Origin: Blastocatellia bacterium
GTDB lineage: Bacteria; Acidobacteriota; Blastocatellia; UBA7656; JADIYM01
Length of the DNA stretch: 64,000 nt
Assembly (NCBI GenBank): GCA_021463145.1
Contig: JAJTWZ010000017.1
Coordinates: 1 to 64,000 of the forward strand
Reading direction: 5' to 3'
Of this stretch, positions 33,233 to 41,628 are shown piece after piece (positions within the stretch are counted from its first letter, which is position 1; each line of letters opens with the position of its first letter). The notes beneath the pieces were generated by a model. It was not told the DNA's origin and made no database searches. It saw only the letters and a program-made list of their open reading frames with translations. A program made the position numbers and the translations under genes.

Positions 33233-34128
33233 TGAAAAAGAACTTCGCAGCGTCCGTGCGAACCCGCCTCGTAAATCTCGCGAAGACGCAGAATACCGAC
33301 TTCAATCAGATTCTCGTGCGGTTCACCCTCGAGCGGATCCTCTATCGACTGAGCCGGTCGGAACACGCCGACCGGTTCATCCTCAAAGGCGCATTGCTCT
33401 TCAACCTGTGGTTCGAACTCCCACACCGACCGACGAGAGACGCCGATCTCCTTGGACGCGGCTCGGTCGATCTGGAGTCCATGCGTAGGGCTTTCGGAGA
33501 CGTTGCGCGTGTCGACGGCGAGGACGGGATGACGTTCGACCCCAAATCCGTGCGCGTCGTGGAGATCCGCAAGAACGCAGGCTATGCTGGCGCCAGAGTC
33601 CACATCGACGGCGAGTTGCGCGGTGCCCGCTGTCGAACCCAGATCGACATCGGATTTGGAGACGCAGTCGTCCCCGGCCCCGTTGAGTCGACCTATCCTG
33701 TCCTGCTCGACGACTTGCCCGCGCCACGACTCCGAGCCTATCCCGTCTACACCGTGATTTCCGAGAAGCTTCACGCGATCGTGCTGTTCGGAATGACGAA
33801 CAGCCGTCTCAAGGACTACTTCGATGTGTCGGTAGTCCTCGAGCGAGAGACTCTCGATGACAGGATCCTCGCTGCTGCCATCGCCGCGACGTTTGCCCGA
33901 CGAGAGACCGACATTCCCGATGCGGTTCCACTCGGACTCACCGACGAGTTTGCGTCGGACGCCTCCCGGCAATCCTTGTGGAGGGCGTTCCTGAAGAAGA
34001 ACGACTTGCATGAGGAACCGTTGGAGGACGTCGTGCGGCGGCTGCGCGACGCGTTGGTGCCTGCACTCCAGGAGGCCCGTGAGGACGTCGTGCGGCGGCT
34101 GCGCGACGCGTTGGTGCCTGCACTCTAG
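33232..34128 (+). CDS. abiEii: AbiEii-type nucleotidyltransferase toxin with duplicated C-terminus
   Basis: The 298-residue protein has the nucleotidyltransferase elements FILKGALLFNLW (49-60) and TRDADLLG with D70/D72, then RTQIDIGFGD and the YPVYTVISEKLHAIVLFGMTNSRLKDYFDV segment with the conserved K and D. AbiEii enzymes block growth by adding nucleotides to RNA (tRNA in MenT relatives). The last 57 bp of the coding region are exactly duplicated in frame (34024-34080 and 34081-34137). A single C-to-T change turns CAG in copy one into TAG in copy two, so 19 residues were added. Confidence 0.9.
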   Translation: MKKNFAASVRTRLVNLAKTQNTDFNQILVRFTLERILYRLSRSEHADRFILKGALLFNLWFELPHRPTRDADLLGRGSVDLESMRRAFGDVARVDGEDGMTFDPKSVRVVEIRKNAGYAGARVHIDGELRGARCRTQIDIGFGDAVVPGPVESTYPVLLDDLPAPRLRAYPVYTVISEKLHAIVLFGMTNSRLKDYFDVSVVLERETLDDRILAAAIAATFARRETDIPDAVPLGLTDEFASDASRQSLWRAFLKKNDLHEEPLEDVVRRLRDALVPALQEAREDVVRRLRDALVPAL

Positions 34129-34137
34129 GAGGCCCGT
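34024..34137 (+). repeat. 57-bp in-frame tandem duplication
   Basis: Two 57-bp units lie head to tail without spacer and differ at one position only (CTCCAG versus CTCTAG). Each encodes EDVVRRLRDALVPAL followed by Q-E-A-R or stop. The near-identity points to a recent event. Confidence 0.95.
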
Positions 34138-34254
34138 TTGGCTTCGGCAGCATCTGGCGAAGACCAGCCGTAGCTCTCGTGGATTGGCGGTAAGTCCGTT
34201 GGACTGTCCGTGGGACGGCTCGCCACCGCTCGCGGCTCCGAAAGCGGGGAGGGC

Positions 34255-35841
34255 CTACCCCCAGAGCTTCTCGAGCAACGGGCCGTAGCCCTGGACGGCC
34301 GTTCGCTGCATGAAGTGGGTGATGCCGCGGAGGCCGCCGAGTTCTTCGCCGCCGCCGGCTCGGCCGGGGCCGCCGTGGATCATCATCGGGAGGACGGCGC
34401 CGGGGCCGGGGGAGTGTTCCGCGACCTTTGCGCCGCCGATCGTCAGGCGGCCGTGGTACGGGCCGGCCCCGGTGACGAAGGCGCGTGCGATTTCGATGTC
34501 GTCCGTGTAGATCGATGAGACGAGGCCGCCGCCGCCCAGGCGGATGGCGTCGATGAGTGACGAGACGCCGGCGACGTTCGAAGCGTCCGGCGAATACGGA
34601 AGGATCGTCGCGACGGGACCGAAGACTTCGAAGCCATGGACCTCGGCGCAGTCGAGACTCGGCGCGACGAGGAGCGTCGGCGAGAGGAAGAAGCCCTTGT
34701 CGTTGTCGACGCCGGTGAGCATGCCGCGGCCGTTGCCGGCAATGTCGACGTCACCGAGCACCACTTCGCACACCGACCGCAGCCGATCAACCCCAGCCCG
34801 CACATCCTTCAACTGCCGCGCGGTCGCGAGCGGGCCCATCCGCACCTCGGCAAGATTCGGGTCGCCAACCTTCACTTCACGCATCCGGTCCGCGAGGTCC
34901 TCACGCACCTGCGCCACCATCGCTTCCGGCACGAACACCCGACGGATCGCCGTACACTTCTGCCCCGCCTTCTGTGTGACGTCCTTCGCCACCTCGCGCA
35001 GGAACATCTCGTACGTGTCGCTGCCGTGCTCCACGTCCGCCCCGAGCACCGCTGCGTTCAGACTGTCCGCCTCCACGTTCACCCGCGTGTTGTGCCGTAC
35101 CACCGACGCGTGGCTCCGTATCGTCGCGCCCGTGTCGCTCGAGCCCGTGAACGCCACGACATCCTGAGACGTCAGGTGGTCGAGCAGGTCACCCGCCCCG
35201 CCGCACAGCAGCGTCAGCGAGCCCTTCGGCATCAGGCACGCGTCGACGAGGATCTCAGCGATGCGCCAGGCGACGACCGCCGTGCTCGTCGCGGGCTTCG
35301 TCACGACAGGCATGCCGGCGAGGATCGCCGTCGCCGCCTTCTCGCCGAATCCCCACGCCGGGAAGTTGAATGCGTTGATGAAGACCGCCGCGCCCGTGAG
35401 TGGCTGGTAGATGTGCTGGCCCACGAGCTTCGGACTGCGTGTGAGCTGTTCCGAATCGCCGTCGACGAGGATCCGCCGGTTGCCGAGCTTCTCGCCGAGC
35501 GATGCGTACCAGTGCAGCGTTCCCGTCGCGCCGTCGATGTCGAACTTCGCATCGCCTCGAGTGTTCCCGCCGTTCGCAATCGCCAGGTCGACGAGCTCTT
35601 CGCGGAACTTGTGGATCTCGGAGGCCATCGCCTGGAGGAGCTTGCCGCGTTCGGCGAACGTCATGTCGCGAAGGGCCGGGCCGCCGACGTCGCGCGCGTG
35701 CGCGAGTGCGGCCCCGAAGTCGATGCCGGCGGTCGTCGTTTCGGCGAGGGCCTCTTCAGTCGTCGGGTTGACGAGCTGGGCTAGGTCGCCTTCGCCGTCT
35801 ACCCAGTTGTCGCGAACGTAGCTACGAAGTCTCTGTGTCAT
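34255..35841 (-). CDS. boxD: 3,4-dehydroadipyl-CoA semialdehyde dehydrogenase
   Basis: The 528-residue aldehyde dehydrogenase has catalytic C296 (KAGQKCTAIRRVFVP), general base E257 (NVEADSLN) and the NAD(P)-site K182. Its overall pattern is of the PaaZ-N/BoxD branch (MFLREVAKDVTQKAGQKCT; HPxPGAVLPMMIHGGPGRAGGGEELGG-like end). BoxD oxidises 3,4-dehydroadipyl-CoA semialdehyde to the acid, the step after BoxC ring cleavage in aerobic benzoate breakdown. The ATG at 35841 is chosen; 8 further codons upstream lie in a repeat. It is the third gene of boxC-boxB-boxD, separated from boxB by 69 bp of repeat DNA. Confidence 0.9.
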   Translation of the reverse strand: MTQRLRSYVRDNWVDGEGDLAQLVNPTTEEALAETTTAGIDFGAALAHARDVGGPALRDMTFAERGKLLQAMASEIHKFREELVDLAIANGGNTRGDAKFDIDGATGTLHWYASLGEKLGNRRILVDGDSEQLTRSPKLVGQHIYQPLTGAAVFINAFNFPAWGFGEKAATAILAGMPVVTKPATSTAVVAWRIAEILVDACLMPKGSLTLLCGGAGDLLDHLTSQDVVAFTGSSDTGATIRSHASVVRHNTRVNVEADSLNAAVLGADVEHGSDTYEMFLREVAKDVTQKAGQKCTAIRRVFVPEAMVAQVREDLADRMREVKVGDPNLAEVRMGPLATARQLKDVRAGVDRLRSVCEVVLGDVDIAGNGRGMLTGVDNDKGFFLSPTLLVAPSLDCAEVHGFEVFGPVATILPYSPDASNVAGVSSLIDAIRLGGGGLVSSIYTDDIEIARAFVTGAGPYHGRLTIGGAKVAEHSPGPGAVLPMMIHGGPGRAGGGEELGGLRGITHFMQRTAVQGYGPLLEKLWG

Positions 35842-35851
35842 AGAAAAATGT

Positions 35852-35910
35852 CCACAGATGAACACAGATGAAGAAGGATCTGATCTGTGTCCATCTGTGT
35901 GGATCTGTGG
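35852..35910. repeat. CACAGATG/CATCTGTG inverted-repeat element
   Basis: CCACAGATGAACACAGATG pairs with CATCTGTGTGGATCTGTGG around a 21-base centre. It starts directly after the boxB stop codon (35911-35913) and fills the boxB-boxD gap. It could attenuate transcription into boxD or protect the upstream message from 3' decay. Confidence 0.75.
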
Positions 35911-37347
35911 TTAGTTCCTTATGAACTTCACGTACTCGAAATCGAGCGGCTGGCCGTTGATGCCGCGGCGGGGCGGCGCGATCCAGTTCGCGAACTCGCC
36001 AGGTTTCGTGCACGACACCATCAGCGACTTCACGTACGCGAGATCGGCCCTGGTCGGCAGGAAGGAATCACGCCGTCGGTCGTACTCCGCCGGCTCCAGA
36101 AGCTCGCCCGACGGGTCGAATGGCATGTTCGCGTAGATCCCCACCGCCCGGTTGAAACGCTGCGACGGCAGCGCCAGGCGCTCCGCGAGCCCTGCCTCCG
36201 CCAGCGACTTGTTCCACCGCTCCACCGCACGCTCGCAGTCCTGCGAGTACGAATCGCGCAGCACCAGATTCATCGCGCGGCGCATCGGGATCTCTTCCGT
36301 CGCAAGCTTTCCGCCACCAACCGGCGCGTCGATCTCGTATACGCCCTCGAGCGCCAGATGGTCCGGCCACTTCTTGTCGTCCGACTCCTGGAAGCGGCCC
36401 TTCAGACTCGCCGCGAAGTAAGTCGCCGCGTTCGACGAGTCTTCCCCGCCGAACAGGTCCATCGATGCCGTGTACCACTCGTTGATGTACTTCTGGATGA
36501 TCTCGAGCGGAACACCACCCGCCTTCGTCACATCTCCTTCCGGCGCCTCCTTCATCAAGTGGGCAGTGCGCTCGACGACGCGACCCACGCCCGTCTCGCC
36601 GACGAACAGGTGGTGCGCTTCTTCGGTGAGCATGAACTGCGTGGAGCGCGCGAGCGGGTCGAAGGCCGACTCCGCGAGCGCCGCCAGCTGGAACTTGCCG
36701 TCGCGGTCCGTGAACATCGTGAAACAGAAGAACGCGAGCCAGTCCTCGATCGGCTTGTTGAACGCACCCAGGATGCGCGGCGAGTCCGGATTGCCCGATC
36801 GCCGTACGAGCATGTCCTCGGCCTCCTCACGGCCGTCCTTTCCGAAGTACTGGTGCAGCAGGTAGACCATCGCCCAGAGGTGGCGGCCTTCCTCGACGTT
36901 AACCTGGAAGAGGTTCCGCAGGTCGTAGAGCGACGGCGCGCACTGCCCGAGCAGTCGCTGCTGCTCGACCGACGCCGGCTCGGTGTCGCCCTGCGTGACG
37001 ATGATGCGGCGCAGTTCCTTTCGAAACTCACCAGGCACTTCCGTCCAGGCCGACTTGCCGATGTTGTCTCCGAAGGAGATCAGCTTCTCCTCCTCTCGCG
37101 GCGTCAGGAAGATGCCCCACCGGTAGTCCGGCATCTTCACGTAGTCGAAGTGCGCCCAGCCGCCCTTGTCCACGCCGACCGCCGTGCGGAGGTAGACCTG
37201 GTCCTGCTGGAAGCCCTCCGGCCCCATGTCCATCCACCACTGGAGGAAATTCGGCTGCCACTCCTCGAGCGCACGCTGCAGCTTGCGGTCGCCCGCGAGG
37301 TTCACGTTGTTCGGGATCTTCTCGGTGTAATCGATCGATGTGGACAT
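35911..37347 (-). CDS. boxB: Benzoyl-CoA 2,3-epoxidase, oxygenase component
   Basis: The 478-residue protein is a full-length BoxB. Diiron ligands are recognisable in VEEGRHLW (E153, H156) and TEEAHHLFVGE (E243, H246), with FGKDGREEAEDMLVRRSG and the C-terminal LAYVKSLM..C.KPGEFANWIAPP block. BoxB, fed electrons by the reductase BoxA, forms 2,3-epoxybenzoyl-CoA from benzoyl-CoA and O2. It begins 3 bp after boxC stops, with AGGAGG inside the boxC end, so the two are co-translated. No boxA lies in this window. Confidence 0.95.
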   Translation of the reverse strand: MSTSIDYTEKIPNNVNLAGDRKLQRALEEWQPNFLQWWMDMGPEGFQQDQVYLRTAVGVDKGGWAHFDYVKMPDYRWGIFLTPREEEKLISFGDNIGKSAWTEVPGEFRKELRRIIVTQGDTEPASVEQQRLLGQCAPSLYDLRNLFQVNVEEGRHLWAMVYLLHQYFGKDGREEAEDMLVRRSGNPDSPRILGAFNKPIEDWLAFFCFTMFTDRDGKFQLAALAESAFDPLARSTQFMLTEEAHHLFVGETGVGRVVERTAHLMKEAPEGDVTKAGGVPLEIIQKYINEWYTASMDLFGGEDSSNAATYFAASLKGRFQESDDKKWPDHLALEGVYEIDAPVGGGKLATEEIPMRRAMNLVLRDSYSQDCERAVERWNKSLAEAGLAERLALPSQRFNRAVGIYANMPFDPSGELLEPAEYDRRRDSFLPTRADLAYVKSLMVSCTKPGEFANWIAPPRRGINGQPLDFEYVKFIRN

Positions 37348-37350
37348 GAC

Positions 37351-39003
37351 TCAGGTCCTCCTCCAGTCGAACTCGGGGCTCTCGGGCTTGCCGTAGAGCG
37401 TCAGGGCGCCGCGGTCGCCGACCGCGTTCGGGCGCTGGAAAATCCAGTTCTGCCACGCGGACAGGCGGCCGAAAATCTTCGTTTCGAGCGTCTCGGGACC
37501 GGCGAAGCGCAGGTTCGCTTCGAGGCCGGTGAGCGAGTCGGGCGACAGGCTCGCGCGCTCTTCGATCGCGAGCCGGATCTCGTCGTCCCAGTCGAGGTCT
37601 TCGACGACGAAGGTCACGAGGCCGGCGTCGTTCGCGTCGTCCGGCGTCAGCGGCTCGGTTAGACCCGCGACGAGGACGGCCTGGTCGGGGTTCCCGAGGA
37701 AGCGCGTCGCGAGCCGTGAAAGCCCGTTCGACATTGAGAGCCGCCCGGAATTCATCGGCGAGATCGCGATCTGCACCGCGTCGCTCTCGAGCATGTAGGT
37801 GCGGTCGGCAGCGAGCGCGAGCTCGAAGAGGCTGCCCGCGAAGCACGAGCCCTCGTCGACAAGCGCGAAGAAGCTCTTCGCCGTCAGGTCGAGCCGCTTG
37901 AGCACGCGCTTCATGTGGTGCGTGACTTCGGCGACGAACCAGTCGTCCGCGCGGGCGGCGAGCTGCGTATCCATGGCAAGAACTTCCGGGATTGCCCCGC
38001 GCGTTGCCAGGATCACGAGGCCGACGTCCGGATGGTTGAAGCGAAGGCGCAACAGCGCGTCGTCGAGCTCGCGGAACATCCGCAGGACGTACCAGTCCGC
38101 GCCGAGGTCCGAGGCGTTCGCAGGGATCGCCGGCAGGTTCGACGGTCCGTCGATCTCGAGCCGGGCGACGCGCGCCTGCGAGCCGAACGTGAGCCGGACG
38201 TGGCGATACGTGATCGCGTCGTCGGTAATCTCGGGCTCGATACTGTCGAGCGTGATGCCCTTGCGCTCGGGATGGCCTTCGCCGGCGATGGCGGCGGCGC
38301 GGGCTTCGACGCCTTCGGTGAACTTCGACGGCGGGAAGATCCCGTCGACGAGTCCCCACTCGAGAGCGCGCTTGCCCTTCACTCCTTCCGCAAGCGTCGT
38401 GAAGACGTCGGCGAGGTCGCGGCGGACCTTCCGCTTGTCGACCACGCGCGTGAGCCCGCCCGTGCCCGGGAGCACGCCGAGGTACGGCACTTCGGGTAGC
38501 GCGACGGCGGAGCGGCGGTCGTCGACGAGGTAGATCTCCTCGCAAGCGAGCGGCAACTCGTAGCCGCCGCCGGACGCGATGCCGTTCAGGCCGGCGATGT
38601 AGCGCTGGCCGCTGTGCATCGAAGCGTCCTCGATCGAAAGCCGCGTCTCGTTCGTGTACTTGCAGAAGTTCACTTTGAAGGCGTGGGTGGAGGTCCCGAG
38701 CATGAAGATGTTCGCGCCGGACGAGAACACGCCGTCGAGCGCGCTCGTCACGATCACGCACGCGACTTCTGGGTGCTCGAAGCGGAGGCGGCTGACGGCG
38801 TCCGCGAGCTCGACGTCCACGCTCATGTCGTAGGAGTTCAGCTTGAGCTGGTAACCGGGCTTCAGGCCCTCGTTCTCCTGGATGTCGAGCTTGATGCGCG
38901 CGACCGCGCCGTCGACCTCGAGCTTGATGTGGCGGTAGCGGTCCGGCGACGTCTGGAACGTCAGCGGATCCGGCGCCTGCTTGGTTTGTTCTGCGCTAGC
39001 CAT
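37351..39003 (-). CDS. boxC: 2,3-epoxybenzoyl-CoA dihydrolase
   Basis: The 550-residue protein consists of two crotonase-like halves. The N-terminal half has SGANIFMLG and NGIASGGGYELPLACEEIYLVDDR, and the C-terminal half EGSCFAGSLFELALAADRTYML and the MSNGLSRLATRFLG segment. BoxC hydrolyses 2,3-epoxybenzoyl-CoA to 3,4-dehydroadipyl-CoA semialdehyde and formate. It is first in the box operon. The ATG at 39003 is only about one base downstream of the predicted transcription start, suggesting a leaderless message. Confidence 0.95.
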   Translation of the reverse strand: MASAEQTKQAPDPLTFQTSPDRYRHIKLEVDGAVARIKLDIQENEGLKPGYQLKLNSYDMSVDVELADAVSRLRFEHPEVACVIVTSALDGVFSSGANIFMLGTSTHAFKVNFCKYTNETRLSIEDASMHSGQRYIAGLNGIASGGGYELPLACEEIYLVDDRRSAVALPEVPYLGVLPGTGGLTRVVDKRKVRRDLADVFTTLAEGVKGKRALEWGLVDGIFPPSKFTEGVEARAAAIAGEGHPERKGITLDSIEPEITDDAITYRHVRLTFGSQARVARLEIDGPSNLPAIPANASDLGADWYVLRMFRELDDALLRLRFNHPDVGLVILATRGAIPEVLAMDTQLAARADDWFVAEVTHHMKRVLKRLDLTAKSFFALVDEGSCFAGSLFELALAADRTYMLESDAVQIAISPMNSGRLSMSNGLSRLATRFLGNPDQAVLVAGLTEPLTPDDANDAGLVTFVVEDLDWDDEIRLAIEERASLSPDSLTGLEANLRFAGPETLETKIFGRLSAWQNWIFQRPNAVGDRGALTLYGKPESPEFDWRRT

Positions 39004-39010
39004 GACGCGG

Positions 39011-39039
39011 AGTATATGTGACGCGCAACACACAGGCAA
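39011..39039 (-). promoter_or_regulatory. Predicted boxC promoter
   Basis: On the minus strand, TTGCCT (39034-39039) and TATACT (39011-39016) are separated by exactly 17 bp, a good sigma-70-type match. Transcription would begin about 7 bases after the -10 box, at or next to the boxC ATG (39003), giving a leaderless or nearly leaderless mRNA. Confidence 0.6.
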
Positions 39040-39047
39040 GATACTGC

Positions 39048-39076
39048 TTGGAGAAATATTGAGCAGGCACTATAGT
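39048..39076 (+). promoter_or_regulatory. Predicted boxR promoter
   Basis: TTGGAG (39048-39053) and TATAGT (39071-39076) are separated by 17 bp. The start point would fall around 39082-39083, immediately before the ATG at 39084. The -10 box lies inside the palindrome at 39067-39078, so binding there would shut off boxR. Confidence 0.5.
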
Positions 39077-39078
39077 GC
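39067..39078. promoter_or_regulatory. GCACTATAGTGC palindrome, candidate BoxR operator
   Basis: A perfect 12-bp palindrome lies in the divergent boxC-boxR gap, over the boxR -10 and 28 bp upstream of the boxC -35. BoxR/BzdR-type repressors bind near their own and the target promoter and release on benzoyl-CoA. Assignment of this site to BoxR is inference from position and symmetry. Confidence 0.5.
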
Positions 39079-39083
39079 GCCTC

Positions 39084-39845
39084 ATGAGTCACGATGAAGA
39101 GAGGCCGGAGGCAGGGGAAGCCATTCAGCGTGTCGGGGCTCGAGTAAGGAGGGCGCGGGCGCGGCGGCGGATGACGATGCGGTTGCTGGCCGACGCGTCG
39201 GGCGTGAGTCTGCGGTTTCTGTCACAACTCGAAGCGGGAGAGGCGAACATCTCCATCGGCCGGCTCGCGTCGGTGGCCAGGGCGCTCGACGTTTCCATCG
39301 TCGAGCTCGTGGCCGAGAATCCGCGATGGGGGCAGAAGGGCGATTCGGTGGCGCTGCTTGGGCTGCGCGGCGCGGGGAAAAGCACGATCGGGCCGCGCGT
39401 GGCCGGGCAATTGGGCCTCGAGTTCTTCGAGCTCGACGAGCGGATCGAGGAGGCGGCGGGCATGCCGCTTGCCGAGATCTTCTCGATGCACGGGGAGGGT
39501 TACTACCGCCGGCTCGAAGTCGAGTGCCTCGAGGCATTGCTGGCCCGGCAGCGACCTTCGGTAATCGCCTTGTCCGGCGGAATAGTGCACAACGAGGAAG
39601 CGTTCGCCGCCGCGAGGCGCGGGTGTACGACGGTATGGCTGCGTGCAAAACCGGCGGATCACATGCAGCGGGTGATCGACCAGGGCGATCGCCGGCCGGT
39701 AGCGAATCGTCCCGACGCCATGGAGGAATTGCGGGCGATCCTCGCGGCGCGCGAACCGCTCTACGCACTGGCCGACGTGTCGATAGACACATCGAAGGCG
39801 CCGGTCGACGAGGCGGTTGCGCAGTTGGTGGTTGAGCTTGGCTAG
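39084..39845 (+). CDS. boxR: BoxR-type regulator (XRE HTH fused to shikimate-kinase-like domain)
   Basis: The 253-residue protein has an XRE-type helix-turn-helix at about 18-75 (MRLLADASGVSLRFLSQLEAGEANISIGRLASVARAL) fused to a shikimate-kinase-like domain with P-loop LRGAGKST (94-101), ELDERIEEAAG and ALSGGIV. In BoxR and BzdR the second half binds benzoyl-CoA instead of phosphorylating shikimate, and ligand binding lifts repression of the box/bzd genes. It is divergent from boxC. The ATG at 39084 is preferred to a GTG 9 bp upstream, which lies in the promoter palindrome. Confidence 0.92.
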   Translation: MSHDEERPEAGEAIQRVGARVRRARARRRMTMRLLADASGVSLRFLSQLEAGEANISIGRLASVARALDVSIVELVAENPRWGQKGDSVALLGLRGAGKSTIGPRVAGQLGLEFFELDERIEEAAGMPLAEIFSMHGEGYYRRLEVECLEALLARQRPSVIALSGGIVHNEEAFAAARRGCTTVWLRAKPADHMQRVIDQGDRRPVANRPDAMEELRAILAAREPLYALADVSIDTSKAPVDEAVAQLVVELG

Positions 39846-39963
39846 AGCGCGTCCGTTCGGCGCGCTCCGGTTCAATCGCACCCGCAGATTTTTTCTGAGC
39901 CGATTTTCGTCCGTTCGTCGCATGCCCGGTTGAGATCGATTTGATCGACAAATGGAGGCAATC

Positions 39964-41628
39964 ATGAACGCACGAATCCTCACCGCTACCGTCGCCGCGG
40001 CCCTTGTCGCTGCCAACCTGTTCACAGTTTCGCCGGCGGCCGCCAACCCGTCCGACAACGCAATGACATTCCCTCACGGTTCTTTCGACGCGGACCGATT
40101 CTCGGACCTCGTAGTCGGCGCGCCGGACGAAGACATAGACGGACGCGCGAATGCCGGTGCAATCCACATTCTTCGCGGCAGCGAGTCGCCCGGCCTGACG
40201 GCCGCCGGCTCCAGTTTCATCACCCAGGCCATGGTCGAGTCCGACGCCTCGCTGGTCACCGCCGACGCGCGGTTCGGCGCCGCGTTCGCCAAGGGACAGT
40301 TCAACGACGACCCGTACTGGGATCTGGCAGTTGGCGCCCCGGGCGCAAGCAATGGCGCCGGCCTCGTCTACGTCATCTACGGCACGGACGCAGGGTTCGA
40401 CGACCCGATCGTTTCCCGGATCTCGCAGAACACCCCGGGAGTGGCCGGCGTGTCGGAGCCGGGCGACCACTTCGGCGCCGCGCTCGCGGCGGGCGATTTC
40501 GACAACCTCGGAGGGATGGACCTCGCGATCGGCGTCCCGGACGAGGACATCGATGGCGCGGCCGACTGCGGGATGGTCAACATCGTGTACTCGACGCCAG
40601 GCGGGCTTCTCGGCTCGGCCGGCCCCTCGGCTCGCGAGGTCTACCAGGGACTCAACGACATAGACGGGACGCGCGAGTCCGGTGACCACTTCGGAGCGAC
40701 CCTTACCGCCGGCGATTTCGGCAACCCCACTTCGCCGGGCGACGACCTCGCGATTGCTGTCCCCGGCGAGAACCTCGCCGTCACCGGAGGCTCGGCCACG
40801 AACGCCGGAATGGTGCACGTCGTGTTCGGTTCCAACAGTGGCGTCGACACGGTGAGCGACAGCGACCTGGCTCTCACGTCCGACATCATGTTCGCTGGAA
40901 CCGTCGAGGCGCTTCGAAACCACGAGTTCGGCTTCGCGATGACGGCCGGGCGCGTGCGCGGGAGTCTCGTGGGCGACGACTTCGACGATCTGGCGGTCGG
41001 GATTCCCGGATTCGACGGGAACCGCGGCGCCGTCGCCGTCTTCTACTCGGACCCGGAGGACGGGCTCGATCCTGCCAACTGGACGTACTCGCAGGCGATG
41101 GACATCGACGGCGACGACTACGTGCGATACGGGGCGGCGCTCGCGGCGTGGGATTTCGACTCCGACGGCTGGGACGACATCGCGATCGGCGCGCCGTACC
41201 AGAACATCGCGGGCAGGCGGGATTCCGGGGCCGTGTACATCAAGAGAGGGAGCTTCGATGGAGTGGGAACATCCAGCTGGATGGCCGGACAGTTGTTTGT
41301 GCAGGGTGGCGGCGTGGTGCCGGGCGCGAACGAAGACGACGATCGGTTCGGCAGCTCGCTTGCGGTAGGCAATTTCGGGGGGCCGTGGGTGCACACGCGG
41401 CTGCAGGCGAACGCCGATCTCGCAATTGGCACGCCGGGCGAACGGATTCCGGTGCGTCGCGGGCTCGTGACGAGGCAGGTGCTCGCCGGGGCGGTGGTGA
41501 CTCTCTACGGCGGGATGGACGGCACCGCGCCGTTCGCTTCCGGCACCGGCCAGATCTGGACGCAGAATTCGGATGGAGTGGCGGACGCAGCCGAAAGCTT
41601 CGACGGATTCGGCGCGGCAGTGAACTGA
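39964..41628 (+). CDS. Secreted FG-GAP (integrin-alpha-like) repeat protein
   Basis: The 554-residue protein has a signal peptide (to about residue 31, SPAAA). It then has seven or so FG-GAP repeats of the form DRFGSSLAVGNF.....DLAIGTPGE, each with a DxDxDG-like calcium loop (for example DFDSDGWDD). It should fold as an integrin-type seven-bladed propeller outside the cell; ligand unknown. GGAGG stands before the ATG at 39964; a start 12 bp upstream is less likely. It has no evident tie to the neighbouring box genes. Confidence 0.88.
   Translation: MNARILTATVAAALVAANLFTVSPAAANPSDNAMTFPHGSFDADRFSDLVVGAPDEDIDGRANAGAIHILRGSESPGLTAAGSSFITQAMVESDASLVTADARFGAAFAKGQFNDDPYWDLAVGAPGASNGAGLVYVIYGTDAGFDDPIVSRISQNTPGVAGVSEPGDHFGAALAAGDFDNLGGMDLAIGVPDEDIDGAADCGMVNIVYSTPGGLLGSAGPSAREVYQGLNDIDGTRESGDHFGATLTAGDFGNPTSPGDDLAIAVPGENLAVTGGSATNAGMVHVVFGSNSGVDTVSDSDLALTSDIMFAGTVEALRNHEFGFAMTAGRVRGSLVGDDFDDLAVGIPGFDGNRGAVAVFYSDPEDGLDPANWTYSQAMDIDGDDYVRYGAALAAWDFDSDGWDDIAIGAPYQNIAGRRDSGAVYIKRGSFDGVGTSSWMAGQLFVQGGGVVPGANEDDDRFGSSLAVGNFGGPWVHTRLQANADLAIGTPGERIPVRRGLVTRQVLAGAVVTLYGGMDGTAPFASGTGQIWTQNSDGVADAAESFDGFGAAVN

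Noticed and set aside
35887-37662. 591-codon frame opposite boxB
   Set aside because: Antisense shadow; boxB is complete with its metal ligands.
39846-39900. Terminator after boxR (GAGCGCG/CGCGCTC followed later by TTTTTT)
   Set aside because: The T run is about 20 bp from the stem and the stem is short with a mismatch; too weak to list.
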